A DNA stretch of 64,000 nucleotides from Paenibacillus sp. PCH8 (GTDB lineage Bacteria; Bacillota; Bacilli; Paenibacillales; Paenibacillaceae). A model generated the notes under the pieces. That model saw nothing but the letters and a program-made list of their open reading frames with translations. It did not search any database and was not told the origin of the DNA. The stretch lies in contig NZ_PKQK01000001.1 in assembly GCF_002968835.1 (NCBI RefSeq), positions 1,364,001 to 1,428,000 of the forward strand. Reading direction: 5' to 3'. A program made the translations under genes and the position numbers. Below, one piece after another: positions 49,195-59,370 of this stretch; the first letter of the stretch is position 1, and every line of letters begins with the position of its first letter.

Positions 49195-52100
49195 TCACCT
49201 GTCACTTAGACCCTTGTTACGGTCAGAAGGGATCACAAAGGAAACTTTCGTTCCTTGACCGGGTGAGCTGACGATGGTCAGGCCTTGTCCGTACATCTGA
49301 GTCAGCCGTCGATGTGTATTCGTTAGTCCAATGCCACCGGTTCGCCCGGTGCTCTTCTTGGGCCAAGCCAGAGCTTGTTCGATCTGCTCTGGACCCATGC
49401 CCACACCGTCATCTTCGATCTCGATTAAGGTAGCCGTTGCTTGATTGATGATCCGGATACAAACGGTACCGCCCGCGACTTTGCTTAGTACACCATGCCG
49501 AACTGCATTTTCAATGAGCGGTTGAATGGATAGTGGGGGCAGGCACAGATTCAGCTCACTTGGAATCTCCCAGACAACGTTCAGCCGGTCCATGAATCGT
49601 TCTTTCTCAATGTAGAGATAGGCACGTGAAAGGTCCAATTCATGAGTGACCTCCACCATTTTCTCCGAATTGACGAAATGAAAGCTGGTTTGAAGATACT
49701 CGATAAAGGCATCGCCCAGTTTCTGCATTCGCTCCGTGTCCATCTCACTAAGAACCATGATTGAATTGAGCGTATTAAAAAGAAAATGTGGCTGAATCTG
49801 TGCTTGTAAGTAAGCAGCCTCCATGCGCAGCCGCTCATCGATGGATTGTTTCAGCACGATCAGTGATCCGATGCGGTGCCTCAACTCTACGGCATCAACC
49901 GGCTTGGTGACATAGTCCGTAGCGCCAGCCATGAATCCGGCGTAGATATCGGCCGGTTCGTTACGAGCCGTCAACAATAGAATGGGAAGCTCGGATACCG
50001 AATACCGTTTGCGTACATTCTCTGTCAGTTCATAGCCGGACATATGAGGCATCATGACATCGGCAATCAGTAAGTCCCACGGCTCCATATCCAGCAACTC
50101 AAGTGCTTCAAGCGCGGAAGCGGCAGGTTGAATATGGTAGGGTTCATTCGCAAGCATGGAGATCAGTACTCGCAGGTTTACAGGATCATCATCGACGGCG
50201 AGAATTCTTGCGGCAGTCTTATCTTGAGAAATGGTTTGCTGCGGTTCAGCAATCGCAACTTCTTCGAAGTTGTGATCGTCCCATCGCTGCTCCGTCTGAT
50301 CAGCTAGCGATGCGGTATCTTCCCGTGGAAGCGAGATTTGGAAGATCGATCCTTGCCCGGGTACAGATTGCACGGTGAGTTGGCCGCCATGGAGTTCGGT
50401 GAGCTGCCTGCTGATATTTAGACCGAGGCCGATTCCTCCACTCAAACGAGCCTCTGGGGTCCCCTGTTCATATGCCTCGAATATTCGCTGTTGTATCTCC
50501 TCACTCATACCAACGCCTGTATCCGAAACTTGAATCAAGATGTGCTCTCCATCTTCCCGAACAGATACGGTAATGATACCCTCATCGGTAAATTTAAGTG
50601 CATTATGCAAGAGGTTGTAGAGAACCTGAACAAGCCTTCTCTCATCAGCCTGAATAAGTGGTATTCCTTCTGGGATATCCACGGTCATTTGCACACTTTT
50701 ACCCTCTGCCATAAATCGGAACATACCGATAACACCTGAGATGACAGATGAAAGAGATAGAGGCTTTTTCACCAGCTTAATCCGTTTTTCTTTCAAACGA
50801 ATCACGTCCAGAAGGTCATCGACCAGTTGGGACATGCGTCGACCGATGGTAACTAACAACTTCATGTCTTCTGCCTGCTGACTTCCTGAATTACGCCGTT
50901 CACGTACCGCGATACTCTCTGCAATATTGATGATGCCATGCAGGGGTGTGCGCAGTTCATGGGCCGTATTTACAAGAAACTGATCCTTCTGCCGATCCTC
51001 CTCTTTGAGCTGTTCGTATAACTTCTCAATCTCACCTGAATTGCGGAAGTATTTCTTGAACCAATAGGTGGAGAAGCAGAATATGGCCGCGATGACATCA
51101 ATGGGATAATACACGTTGGTAATCTCGTTATGGGAGTTCACGACTCCCCACAGTGCACTTGATAAGCTGCTGGTTGCCGCAAAGAGCAAAAAGCTTGCAT
51201 CACTTCGTTTCTCAGCTGCCATTCGGAAGAACAGATACACAGACCAGCCGATGGCAAACAGATAAAGGAACTCAGAGAACCCGGTCTCAATTACGTGGTA
51301 GATCATTGTTACTGGTGCAATCAGCAAAAATACAGAGTAGACACCAAGCACGCTGGCATATACGTGGAAAAGTCTGCGCCCTTGTAGACTATGATAGAAA
51401 CTTCTCGCCATCAGAAGAAGAAAGAACGAGAACAATGAATAGGCTAAGGCTGTGACCTTGACCATCCAAGAGAAGTTGAGCGGTATCCAGTTCAATAGAA
51501 GACTGTCATGGTCGCATGCAACCGTTAGGGCAACGGTCAGTGTTAACATAGAAAACGTCAGCAGAGCTCGTTGCTTCCGGTTAAACAGAAACATGACACA
51601 AGCATACAGACTGTGCAGGAGCAGTACGGCGATCGTAATTTTTTGCAAATCCATGGATAATCCTCGCTCATTTTCAATCGCTTCTGGAGATCCAAAATAG
51701 AGGGAGCGCATAATACCACCGCTGTAAGGGTCATCAAAATTCGCTGTTTGTACAAGAAGATCAATTTCACTGGCTCCGTTAAGAGCATAGGAAGCTGTAA
51801 ACGCAGTCCTTTCTGGTTGATAGGCTTCGGCATGTGTGGCGAGTTGACCGAATTTGGCAACAATGGTCCCGTTCATCTCTACGGTCGATGAAGCCTTAAT
51901 CATCTGCCCCCAGAGAGTGACTTCCTCGACCGATGGGTTCAGAAGAATACGAATTCGGTACGTTCCATACCCGAATGATGACGAAGATGATGGTAACGTA
52001 TTACGCCAATCTCCAGGAACTTGAATCCATGTCGATGGGTGGCTCGATATCCTTGTGTCGCGATTGGAGATTAACGCATGGGGGAAAAATTCCCATTCTC

Positions 52101-52299
52101 CATCGAGGGATATTAGTGAAGCGTTGGCAAGATCCCAGTCTCGAAGATCAAGAACACCCTTATTGGGTTCAGGATGTTTGGGTATAGTGAAAGATTCGGA
52201 CCAGATCCAGCGAAAACCAATTAAAATAGTCAGAAATAGAATCGACAGCACTACATATCGGGGTATCTTTTTATAGGTTATTTGTTTCATGGCAGACAC
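49195..52299 (-). CDS. Hybrid sensor kinase with HisKA and LytS-type kinase modules (7TM-DISM)
   Basis: A 1034-residue sensor. Order: TM helix, extracellular jelly-roll (LDLRDWD, LDGEWEFF), seven TM helices, HisKA with His447 (AHELRTPL), HATPase (NALKF, DTGVGM, GIGLGL), receiver with Asp747 (IADVMMP), then a His_kinase module of the LytS family (QPHFLFNT, His838) with its own ATPase (DDGVGMG, GIGLTN). GTG start at 52299 or ATG at 52290; neither has a clear ribosome site. LytS-type kinases usually pair with an adjacent regulator, and the one here (52409-52577) is decayed. Confidence 0.9.
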   Translation of the reverse strand: MSAMKQITYKKIPRYVVLSILFLTILIGFRWIWSESFTIPKHPEPNKGVLDLRDWDLANASLISLDGEWEFFPHALISNRDTRISSHPSTWIQVPGDWRNTLPSSSSSFGYGTYRIRILLNPSVEEVTLWGQMIKASSTVEMNGTIVAKFGQLATHAEAYQPERTAFTASYALNGASEIDLLVQTANFDDPYSGGIMRSLYFGSPEAIENERGLSMDLQKITIAVLLLHSLYACVMFLFNRKQRALLTFSMLTLTVALTVACDHDSLLLNWIPLNFSWMVKVTALAYSLFSFFLLLMARSFYHSLQGRRLFHVYASVLGVYSVFLLIAPVTMIYHVIETGFSEFLYLFAIGWSVYLFFRMAAEKRSDASFLLFAATSSLSSALWGVVNSHNEITNVYYPIDVIAAIFCFSTYWFKKYFRNSGEIEKLYEQLKEEDRQKDQFLVNTAHELRTPLHGIINIAESIAVRERRNSGSQQAEDMKLLVTIGRRMSQLVDDLLDVIRLKEKRIKLVKKPLSLSSVISGVIGMFRFMAEGKSVQMTVDIPEGIPLIQADERRLVQVLYNLLHNALKFTDEGIITVSVREDGEHILIQVSDTGVGMSEEIQQRIFEAYEQGTPEARLSGGIGLGLNISRQLTELHGGQLTVQSVPGQGSIFQISLPREDTASLADQTEQRWDDHNFEEVAIAEPQQTISQDKTAARILAVDDDPVNLRVLISMLANEPYHIQPAASALEALELLDMEPWDLLIADVMMPHMSGYELTENVRKRYSVSELPILLLTARNEPADIYAGFMAGATDYVTKPVDAVELRHRIGSLIVLKQSIDERLRMEAAYLQAQIQPHFLFNTLNSIMVLSEMDTERMQKLGDAFIEYLQTSFHFVNSEKMVEVTHELDLSRAYLYIEKERFMDRLNVVWEIPSELNLCLPPLSIQPLIENAVRHGVLSKVAGGTVCIRIINQATATLIEIEDDGVGMGPEQIEQALAWPKKSTGRTGGIGLTNTHRRLTQMYGQGLTIVSSPGQGTKVSFVIPSDRNKGLSDR

Positions 52300-52408
52300 T
52301 AGTTTTCGACACTATATTTCAAATTCCTGCATGTCCTCTGCCAATGAAGAATATTTATGGTGAAATTATAGATTAAAGGATGATCAGTGAGCCAGAGGAG
52401 TTGTGCAT

Positions 52409-52577
52409 ATGAGAGTGATTTTGGTAGATGATGAATATCTCTCTCTGAGCAGGTAGAACAAATTGTTGCTAGAGAGAGGATTGCGAGATTATCGGATCTT
52501 TTCTGACAGCAGAAGAAGCCATAGAACAAATCGCACGCCATGCAGCTAGCGCAATGTTTGCTGATATTTGGGATTAG
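52409..52577 (+). pseudogene. Decayed response regulator remnant
   Basis: ATG at 52409 behind AGAGGAG reads MRVILVDDEYLSL, a textbook receiver N-terminus, and stops after 15 codons. A second frame continues with EQVEQIVARER, and a third with DCEIIGSFLTAEEAIEQIA before a final stop. At least two frameshifts and missing bases separate the pieces. Divergent from the LytS-type hybrid kinase, it is probably its lost partner. Confidence 0.8.
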
Positions 52578-52843
52578 CAATGGCTTTTTGATATTCTTTT
52601 GCAGGAAGAAGCGATTGTCGTAATACTTTCACCCTGTTGGGATATCATGGAATCTGAGATGATGAGTTCACCAAAGGTTCGGGTCACAACTTCGGACCAA
52701 TGGCCTTCAGGCTATGGCGATCCTTCCTTCTACAATCATTGGAGATCATAGGGTCGCCGCTCTCCTGAAGATTTCATTTTCAGAGAGGAGGCGTCCAGGC
52801 TATCATATTCCTTCCTTCTACCCTAATCCAATAGTATAGGGAT
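52578..52843. other. Degraded intergenic DNA with a gene remnant and a hairpin
   Basis: 52578-52751 is open in one frame without a start and ends in GYGDPSFYNHWRS-stop, which looks like the tail of a lost gene. At 52755-52793 an interrupted stem CGCC-CTCTC-TGAA / TTCA-GAGAG-GGCG forms a stable hairpin. No other gene is visible. Confidence 0.45.
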
Positions 52844-54976
52844 GTGGCTTTCCTGGACTCTTTAATCATGAACAATACCATCTATTTGCGCAGAACAAAC
52901 CAACTTATTATCGAAGTTAATGAAGGGGAGAAACGATTGCCTAAGGCTCATTTGGCGACTGCCCTCAAAAATATTGAAGCACTGGGATACACGTTCTCGA
53001 ATGAATTGATGCACGCACTACGGAAGCTGTCCACGGAACAATTCGAAGCAGTATATCTCCAACTCGTGAAAGATCTCAAAGTCATGGTTGGTGCCCATGT
53101 GGATTACAGACCGATGTATGCGGGATTTCCGTTGCAAGTCATGCAAGAGGATGAGGCAGAGCTATACCTTAACGCGATTTTTCATTATCTGACCCATCTG
53201 GCAGTGGACTATTCCGGTCAACCCTTGGCAGGGAGATCGCCCTTACTGGACAGGACGGATATGAAGGTCATTGATCTGGGGAGCAAGCAAGCGTTCCATA
53301 AGCTGATCCGCCAACTCATTGAAGCGAAGGGTTCCATATCCGATACCGATAAGAAGGATATTAAAAGAGCATTGAAACATGCAGATCCGAGTGAGGTGGA
53401 TGCGATCCTGCCTGCGGATATTCCATTCAAAGAAAATGTAGGCTTCGTTGTCGCTACACTATTAATGTATGAACAAGCGAATATGGAACGGATTGGGCAT
53501 TATTTCAAAACGGCAAGCGATGTGCTCCGTCTAGCCGTTTCCTGGTCGGATGGTGACGTCAGTCTGGCTGTCGCCTCCCCATTCCGTAAATTTAAACGGA
53601 GCGAGAGACGCCTACTGCTCGGCTTGCTGGAGCAGTGTGGCCCCATTACAGAGGATATGCTCCGCTATAAGGAGCGTTGGATTCGCCTGGGCGAAATTCT
53701 GCATCCTTCCGAATATAAGCTTAGGTATCCGCGATGTCAGGAAGCCTTTGAACTTTTGCGTAATGATAAACCGTTCACAACCTTCAATGGAAGTGTGGAG
53801 CTTGCATTCCAATATCGCAATATCTGGACCCTGATCGATCTGTTATCACAGCGCCCAGGTGAATTCGCCAGAAGGCTGGATCACATGCTGCGCATCACCG
53901 AAGAGGAAGCCTATGTGCTGCTGGCATTCAGCGAGGTAGCGGCGCAGGTATCAACCCCGGTGCTGTTACAGGTGAGACAGCATTTTGTGCAGCGTAATGA
54001 ACCGCAGGACCTGCGTATCTTTTTCCCGAAAGGCAATGTGGCAAAGGCTTTTGCGATTCCAGTTCAGCTGCCGGAGATGGATGAGACGATATGTCAGGAA
54101 GTCGTACAATTATGTGAGCAGGCATTGGTACAACGGTTCGCCGTTCTTCCCATGCTTGGTAAGACCTACATCGATCCGCAGCTCAAGGACTATCTGGTGC
54201 CATTTTCCCAAAGATCAGCGAGTAAGGCACTTCACACGATTGTGCGGGGAAGCCGTGTACCGATGGCAGCGGGTGATACGATTCGTTTCTTTAGCTGGTG
54301 GAAAGAGGGGGAAGTGGATGGCAAGTCCACAGGACGTGTGGACATTGATCTGTCGGCCGTCATGTATGACGAGAATTGGAATTACCTTGAACATATTTCG
54401 TACACGAATCTGCGATCTGCGAAATATAAAGCGGTCCATAGCGGGGATATGGTGACTGCACCCTACGGAGCGAGTGAATTCATTGATCTGCATATTCCTT
54501 CGATCGTGAACTATGGTGGACGTTATGTGGTTGCGACGCTGCATTCCTTCACCAGTCATCCGTACTGTGATCTGCCGGAATGTTTTGCAGGCTGGATGAT
54601 GCGGAAGAAGCCGGGGTCTAGCGAGATCTATGAGCCGTCCACCGTCGCCAACAAGATCGATATTACAGCAGATACACAGATCGCCATTCCGGTTATTCTG
54701 GATCTGGTTCAATGTACAATCATCTGGACGGATCTGGCTCTGAAGAGATACCCGGACTTCAACAACAATGTGGAGGGAAATCAGAAGGGCATGGTCTTGA
54801 TGGGCAAAGCGATGACGACATTACGCAAACCAAATCTGCATGACTTGTTCATGCTCCACACCAAGGCCAGAGGTGAACTGGTGGATACGATGGATCAGGC
54901 GGATACGATCTACGGGGTGGATGAAGGTGTGACACCATATAACATGGAGCAGATTATGGCGGAGTACTTGGTCTGA
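52844..54976 (+). CDS. Large TerD-domain-like cytoplasmic protein
   Basis: A 710-residue soluble protein. The first 440 residues are helical and without a known catalytic motif. From about 475 a TerD-like beta-sandwich begins: AAGDTIRFF, RVDIDLSAVMYDENW, HSGDMVTAPYGASEFIDLHI, then VPIILDLV-like segments, with the acidic residues that bind calcium in TerD proteins. It recalls the large tellurium-resistance-associated proteins of the SCO0854 type but without their RING-like end. The GTG at 52844 has only a weak site; the ATG at 52868 is an alternative. Stress or envelope-associated roles are known for the family; a precise role here is not. Confidence 0.6.
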   Translation: MAFLDSLIMNNTIYLRRTNQLIIEVNEGEKRLPKAHLATALKNIEALGYTFSNELMHALRKLSTEQFEAVYLQLVKDLKVMVGAHVDYRPMYAGFPLQVMQEDEAELYLNAIFHYLTHLAVDYSGQPLAGRSPLLDRTDMKVIDLGSKQAFHKLIRQLIEAKGSISDTDKKDIKRALKHADPSEVDAILPADIPFKENVGFVVATLLMYEQANMERIGHYFKTASDVLRLAVSWSDGDVSLAVASPFRKFKRSERRLLLGLLEQCGPITEDMLRYKERWIRLGEILHPSEYKLRYPRCQEAFELLRNDKPFTTFNGSVELAFQYRNIWTLIDLLSQRPGEFARRLDHMLRITEEEAYVLLAFSEVAAQVSTPVLLQVRQHFVQRNEPQDLRIFFPKGNVAKAFAIPVQLPEMDETICQEVVQLCEQALVQRFAVLPMLGKTYIDPQLKDYLVPFSQRSASKALHTIVRGSRVPMAAGDTIRFFSWWKEGEVDGKSTGRVDIDLSAVMYDENWNYLEHISYTNLRSAKYKAVHSGDMVTAPYGASEFIDLHIPSIVNYGGRYVVATLHSFTSHPYCDLPECFAGWMMRKKPGSSEIYEPSTVANKIDITADTQIAIPVILDLVQCTIIWTDLALKRYPDFNNNVEGNQKGMVLMGKAMTTLRKPNLHDLFMLHTKARGELVDTMDQADTIYGVDEGVTPYNMEQIMAEYLV

Positions 54977-55114
54977 GTTATATAGAAAAAGACCCATGTA
55001 TGAACAGTTTCCGATATTTCGCCATATCGCCCACATATTAATCAGCATTACTCCCCTCTAGTCCACAAGTGATTACCGGACCTTAATCATCTAATAGTTG
55101 AAGTGAGTATCCTG

Positions 55115-55162
55115 CGCAAAAAGACTTCGAACTTGACGTAACGAAGCCTTTTTGCGTTGTTT
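55115..55162. terminator. Bidirectional terminator
   Basis: CGCAAAAAGaCTTCG / CGAAGcCTTTTTGCG, a 15-base interrupted stem with T/A-rich flanks, between the convergent TerD-like and binding-protein genes. Confidence 0.85.
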
Positions 55163-56798
55163 AATTTGCCAGATCATTCGCTTCTTTCAGCACGACTGCA
55201 CCGCCTGAGTCCATAAATTCCTGCACGAAATCGTCAAATTCACTCAACGGTCTCTCGCCTGTAATGAAGGCAATGTAGGCCTTATTCTTTAGCTTAATCA
55301 ACTCTTGTCCGTACTTGGCAAGTGAAGGAGTGGCCACCTCAAGCGCGTTATAGATACCATCCTGATCCAGTTCGAGCGTGGATGCCCATCGCTCCCGTTC
55401 CCCAGTCTGCTTCACTGGAACTGTCATGCCAATGTTCGCACCAATTCCGTTCTGATAACCAAACATCGTATCATATGGGGGAAGAATGATCACGTTCCGG
55501 GGGAGGGTGTCTGTCCAGGTCCAATGCTTATTTTTAATACCAAAGGTCATCGTTGCTGCTTCGTCCGGGTCAGGGTTCGCGCTCACGTAATCTAGAATAC
55601 GGAGAATCATCTCCAGCTTGCCAGGCTCTTTAACGGCATCGGCACCGATTGCCGTAAAGCTCATCAGCATATCATAGCCTTTGGAGCCGCGTTGTCCGTG
55701 AGGTCCGGTAAAAGGTTTCCCGACAACAACCTGGGCATCCGGTTTTTTGGCAGTTAGCTCTTTTACGTTATATGTCGATTGTGCCGGGGTCTTCACCATA
55801 TGACCATTCTGATCATATCGCCAGTCCAGATAGTCGCCCGCCTGAATCCAGTGATAATAGTTGCCCATCGATGTCATGCCTATCCTGCTGTTAATAAAGG
55901 CATGAGACAAATGTTTATAACCGCCCTTGTTCTCCCCGGTGACAAATTCAGGATCAATGACACCGTCCTGGTACCATTTACGCAAATATGGAAGGGCTTC
56001 TTGCATCTCCGGTTCTAATGCACCGATGACCCTCTCCCCGTCCTTCGTGGCAAAGTAGAGCTGATCTGCGAAGACGATCTGCCCGAAGGCGCCAAACACC
56101 ACGTTCATCCCTTCACTGGAGAGACCATAGGTGTCCTGAATGCCATTGCCATCAGGGTCATCATAGGTAAAGGCATAGATCATCTTCTCAAAATCAGCCA
56201 GCGTTTGCGGAACGGGCAAGCCAAGCTTGTCCAGCCAATCCTGCCGATACACCACAGGTGTGCGGTAGATATTGGTCGGATTAATGACGGGAATTCCGTA
56301 GTATTTGCCGTCAATCATCCCGGCATGCGCATAGGCAGGTGCCTGTTCACGGATCGTTCGCATCAGGTTCGGGGCATACGTGTTCAACGTTTCCTCAGGA
56401 ATCTCAGCAAGCACACCTTGCTGTTGGTATTTCAGTAAGTCCTGTGGCTGGCGGATGCGAAACAGATCGGGAATGGAACCTTGGGCCAGCTTCATGTCCA
56501 GAAGAGCTTCATATTTGTTGTTTTCAAGGTTCCACACATCGAGATCAACACCGAATTGATCTTCTACAGTACTCAGCATCTCTGCATCTTCAGAGACGGG
56601 TAGATTCTGATGCATCGTCCATGAAATGTGGAGTGGCGCTTGCGTTGAATCCGTTGAATTAATCGACGCGACGCGTTCCTTTTCAACGGTGGCCTTCTGT
56701 GACCAAGGCAGATTACAGCCACCAAGAATACTGGTTATACCGACCAGAAACAATACCGTGAGAAGCACAGTCACACGTTGCTGTCTCTTTTTTTTCAT
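55161..56798 (-). CDS. Extracellular solute-binding lipoprotein (family 1, carbohydrate type)
   Basis: A 545-residue lipoprotein with signal peptide and lipobox LGGC (Cys28). The fold is that of LipO/YtcQ-like carbohydrate-binding proteins common in Paenibacillus: DIPDLFRI-like SIPDLFRI, GIPVINPTNIYRTPVVYRQDWLDKL (quoted in part), and YDDPDGNGIQDTYGLS, a Ca-binding-like Asp loop. GGGAGGG precedes the ATG. It is 20 bases behind the AraC-type sensor on the same strand. The permease genes that usually accompany such pairs are absent here, so it must use a distant permease or act as a receptor. Confidence 0.88.
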   Translation of the reverse strand: MKKKRQQRVTVLLTVLFLVGITSILGGCNLPWSQKATVEKERVASINSTDSTQAPLHISWTMHQNLPVSEDAEMLSTVEDQFGVDLDVWNLENNKYEALLDMKLAQGSIPDLFRIRQPQDLLKYQQQGVLAEIPEETLNTYAPNLMRTIREQAPAYAHAGMIDGKYYGIPVINPTNIYRTPVVYRQDWLDKLGLPVPQTLADFEKMIYAFTYDDPDGNGIQDTYGLSSEGMNVVFGAFGQIVFADQLYFATKDGERVIGALEPEMQEALPYLRKWYQDGVIDPEFVTGENKGGYKHLSHAFINSRIGMTSMGNYYHWIQAGDYLDWRYDQNGHMVKTPAQSTYNVKELTAKKPDAQVVVGKPFTGPHGQRGSKGYDMLMSFTAIGADAVKEPGKLEMILRILDYVSANPDPDEAATMTFGIKNKHWTWTDTLPRNVIILPPYDTMFGYQNGIGANIGMTVPVKQTGERERWASTLELDQDGIYNALEVATPSLAKYGQELIKLKNKAYIAFITGERPLSEFDDFVQEFMDSGGAVVLKEANDLAN

Positions 56799-56818
56799 CC
56801 ACTAACCCTCCCCTCATG

Positions 56819-59164
56819 TTAAAGATCCGCATCTGCCATTGCTGCCGAAGAGATATTGCGCAGATAATGGCCTGGCGTACAGCCGTACATATCTTTGAAC
56901 CTTTTGATGAAATAGGCTGTTGTCCCGTAGCCAACCGAACTGGCTATTCGTTCAACGGTCATGTTGTTGCTTTCAATCAATTCCTTGGCCCGCTCCATCC
57001 GTTGGGAAGTGATGTAATCGGTATAGGTAACACCCATTTCTTCTTTAAAAAGCTTGCTCAAATATTTGGGGCTAATGAATACCTGAGTGGCTACTGCCTC
57101 CAGTGAAAGGTCTTCGGATAGATGATTCTTAATATATTGCTTCGCTAGCCCAATGGTGGAAACAGCCCGATCACTGTTCCGATTCTCGGTCTCCGAGATA
57201 AACACCGTGATCGACTCCACCAGCCAGTTGCGGTACGCCAGAATGTTGCCAATACTGACGTATTCTTGGTACAGATCCGGTTGGCCGTGCTGAAGAGGGT
57301 GCTTGTAACGAACGTTCTTCACCACATCGGAGTACACGAATACGGCGTTTGCTAGCATGAAATGGCAATAGTTTGCGGGATATAGACCTTTGCGCATCGT
57401 AGCAATGAACTGGTCCAGAGCCTTGATCGCCTCTTCCAGCTGCCTGGCATGTAGCTTGTCTCTGAATCTGGTGAGCATCGACTGTGGAATTTCCTCCAGA
57501 TTATGCTCGCGCTGGAGTATGCTGCGATCATTCAGGATGGTGAGTTCAGGCACGAAGTATGCGTATTTCATTAATGTCTGGGCTTCACTGAAACTCTCAT
57601 GTACATCGGTCAACTCCTGTACCCAAGGGCCAGCGGATAGTTGGATCTCCCGATGGAATTGTTGTTTGGCCTCCGATGAGAGGAGATGGGATAGCTGATC
57701 CAGGAGTGGCTCTGAATCCAGATTGGTACACAGAATGACCACGAGTTTCTTATCGGGTAGTTCCTCGGCAATGAGATGGCTGTTCGGTAGAGACAGGGAT
57801 TCCAGTCCATGGATCAATCGGGATGACGCCGTAGACAGGTTATCTGATTGGATTCCCAGATGGGCTCCCCCTGTATTCAGAAGCAAACAACAATACGCAG
57901 AGTATTGTTGTGGTGAGATGCCCAGAGCAGGCAGGTCCTCTGCCCATTGCTCAGGAGTATACCCACCATGCAACAGGTGGAGGATTGCCTTTTGCCGGAT
58001 TGCAGAGCTATTCGCCAGCAACGTCTCCTCCAGGTCGCTTACCTTGTCGTTCAACTGATTGAACGCACTGTCAATGAGATGGTATTCATTGGTGATATGC
58101 TTAGGTGACGGACCAGACAAGTGTTTAACCCGGCCAACGAGGCGCTTGATTGGACTGTAGTTGGCTCGGACGAGTACTGCGGATAACGCAAGACCGACGA
58201 CTATGGCAACAAGACAGATGACAAGGATGAGCTGTTGGATCATGGTTGCTTGCTTATAGTAGAAGCTGGAGGGCGTTGCGCTATAGATCATCCAGTCTGT
58301 TGAAGGCAAAGTCTGATAGGAAACGACGGAGGATACATCGTTCACCTCTTCATCAAAGCTGCCCTTGGCATGACCGGAATTCAACGCTTTCATCATACTG
58401 GACTCATATTTTCCGTCCTGCATCAACAGATCTTGATTCGTGTTACTTACGGGATTTCCCGCCCGGTTTACCACAAATGTTTCTTTATATTGCGAAGGCA
58501 TCATATTCTCTATAATTTGGTTTATTGCACTTTCCTTCACATCTATGGCGATGATGACATCACTGGTCTCTCCCGTAGAACGAAAAGGATAGCTATGTGC
58601 ATACGTGAATAGATCATTGCTGGTATCCGCCGGAATGCTGGAGAAAATATCCTTAGGGATATGGCGTGAAGGCGTCCAGAGGCTATTATGCTTGCTTGTC
58701 CGCATCTCCTGAATCCAGTCCGTATAATATGCGGCACTCTCGCCCTGATCTGCGTCATAGCGCAGGCCGTATAGCGAAGATAGCATGATGTTTTGTTTAG
58801 GATAATAGAGATGAATGGCTTGAGAGATGTCGGCATTGCCGGCAACTTTGGCCTTGAGCAGCTCTTGAAGATCAACAACATGATCCAACCCGCCACGATT
58901 ACTGGCTTTATCCGCGAACATGCTTATGTTGGCAGATTTGTCGAGCGACAGGTCTACATACATCTGTTGAACACGTTGTAATACGGTTCCTTCAATCGTA
59001 CGGGCTGTATTTTCAAGAATCAGTTGATTCTTGTTCTTTAATTCTTCATTATAACTGCGCGAGAAATAGATATAGAAGAATGAGCATATGAGCAGTACAA
59101 TGATGACCACGATGGAACCATATGAGATCGCCAGACCCGCCCATGCGGAGTTCCATTTTTTCAT
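56819..59164 (-). CDS. AraC-family transcriptional regulator with extracellular sensor domain
   Basis: A 781-residue membrane regulator. It has TM1 (about 10-32), an extracellular Cache-like region (about 35-285), TM2 (about 292-315), a HAMP-like segment, a long cytoplasmic region, and a C-terminal double HTH of the AraC type (about 680-775: LSLEAVATQVFISPKYLSKLFKE, VERIASSVGYGTTAYFIKRFK). ATG at 59164 with GGGAGGA 8 bases upstream; the earlier ATG at 59194 is not needed. Such proteins sense polysaccharide fragments and switch on uptake and hydrolase genes. It probably drives its own operon with the binding lipoprotein. Confidence 0.9.
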   Translation of the reverse strand: MKKWNSAWAGLAISYGSIVVIIVLLICSFFYIYFSRSYNEELKNKNQLILENTARTIEGTVLQRVQQMYVDLSLDKSANISMFADKASNRGGLDHVVDLQELLKAKVAGNADISQAIHLYYPKQNIMLSSLYGLRYDADQGESAAYYTDWIQEMRTSKHNSLWTPSRHIPKDIFSSIPADTSNDLFTYAHSYPFRSTGETSDVIIAIDVKESAINQIIENMMPSQYKETFVVNRAGNPVSNTNQDLLMQDGKYESSMMKALNSGHAKGSFDEEVNDVSSVVSYQTLPSTDWMIYSATPSSFYYKQATMIQQLILVICLVAIVVGLALSAVLVRANYSPIKRLVGRVKHLSGPSPKHITNEYHLIDSAFNQLNDKVSDLEETLLANSSAIRQKAILHLLHGGYTPEQWAEDLPALGISPQQYSAYCCLLLNTGGAHLGIQSDNLSTASSRLIHGLESLSLPNSHLIAEELPDKKLVVILCTNLDSEPLLDQLSHLLSSEAKQQFHREIQLSAGPWVQELTDVHESFSEAQTLMKYAYFVPELTILNDRSILQREHNLEEIPQSMLTRFRDKLHARQLEEAIKALDQFIATMRKGLYPANYCHFMLANAVFVYSDVVKNVRYKHPLQHGQPDLYQEYVSIGNILAYRNWLVESITVFISETENRNSDRAVSTIGLAKQYIKNHLSEDLSLEAVATQVFISPKYLSKLFKEEMGVTYTDYITSQRMERAKELIESNNMTVERIASSVGYGTTAYFIKRFKDMYGCTPGHYLRNISSAAMADADL

Positions 59165-59370
59165 TAGACATTCCTCCCGGCCCAAATTATACACTACCTG
59201 ATTTCGGTAAGGTTCATGATTTATATTAACTTAGTGTAAAATATTGAGGATTTTTGATATTGCGTCGATATTGATACAATGACGAAATTGTTTTATTGCT
59301 GGTTGGCGGCCACAATGCTACATTGAGACCGAACCGAGACCAACTATTAAACGATGGGAGTCGACACGAT

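Noticed and set aside
52299..52580. A 93-codon leftward frame opposite the decayed regulator
   Set aside because: It is the antisense shadow of the regulator remnant, has no ribosome site and no family features.
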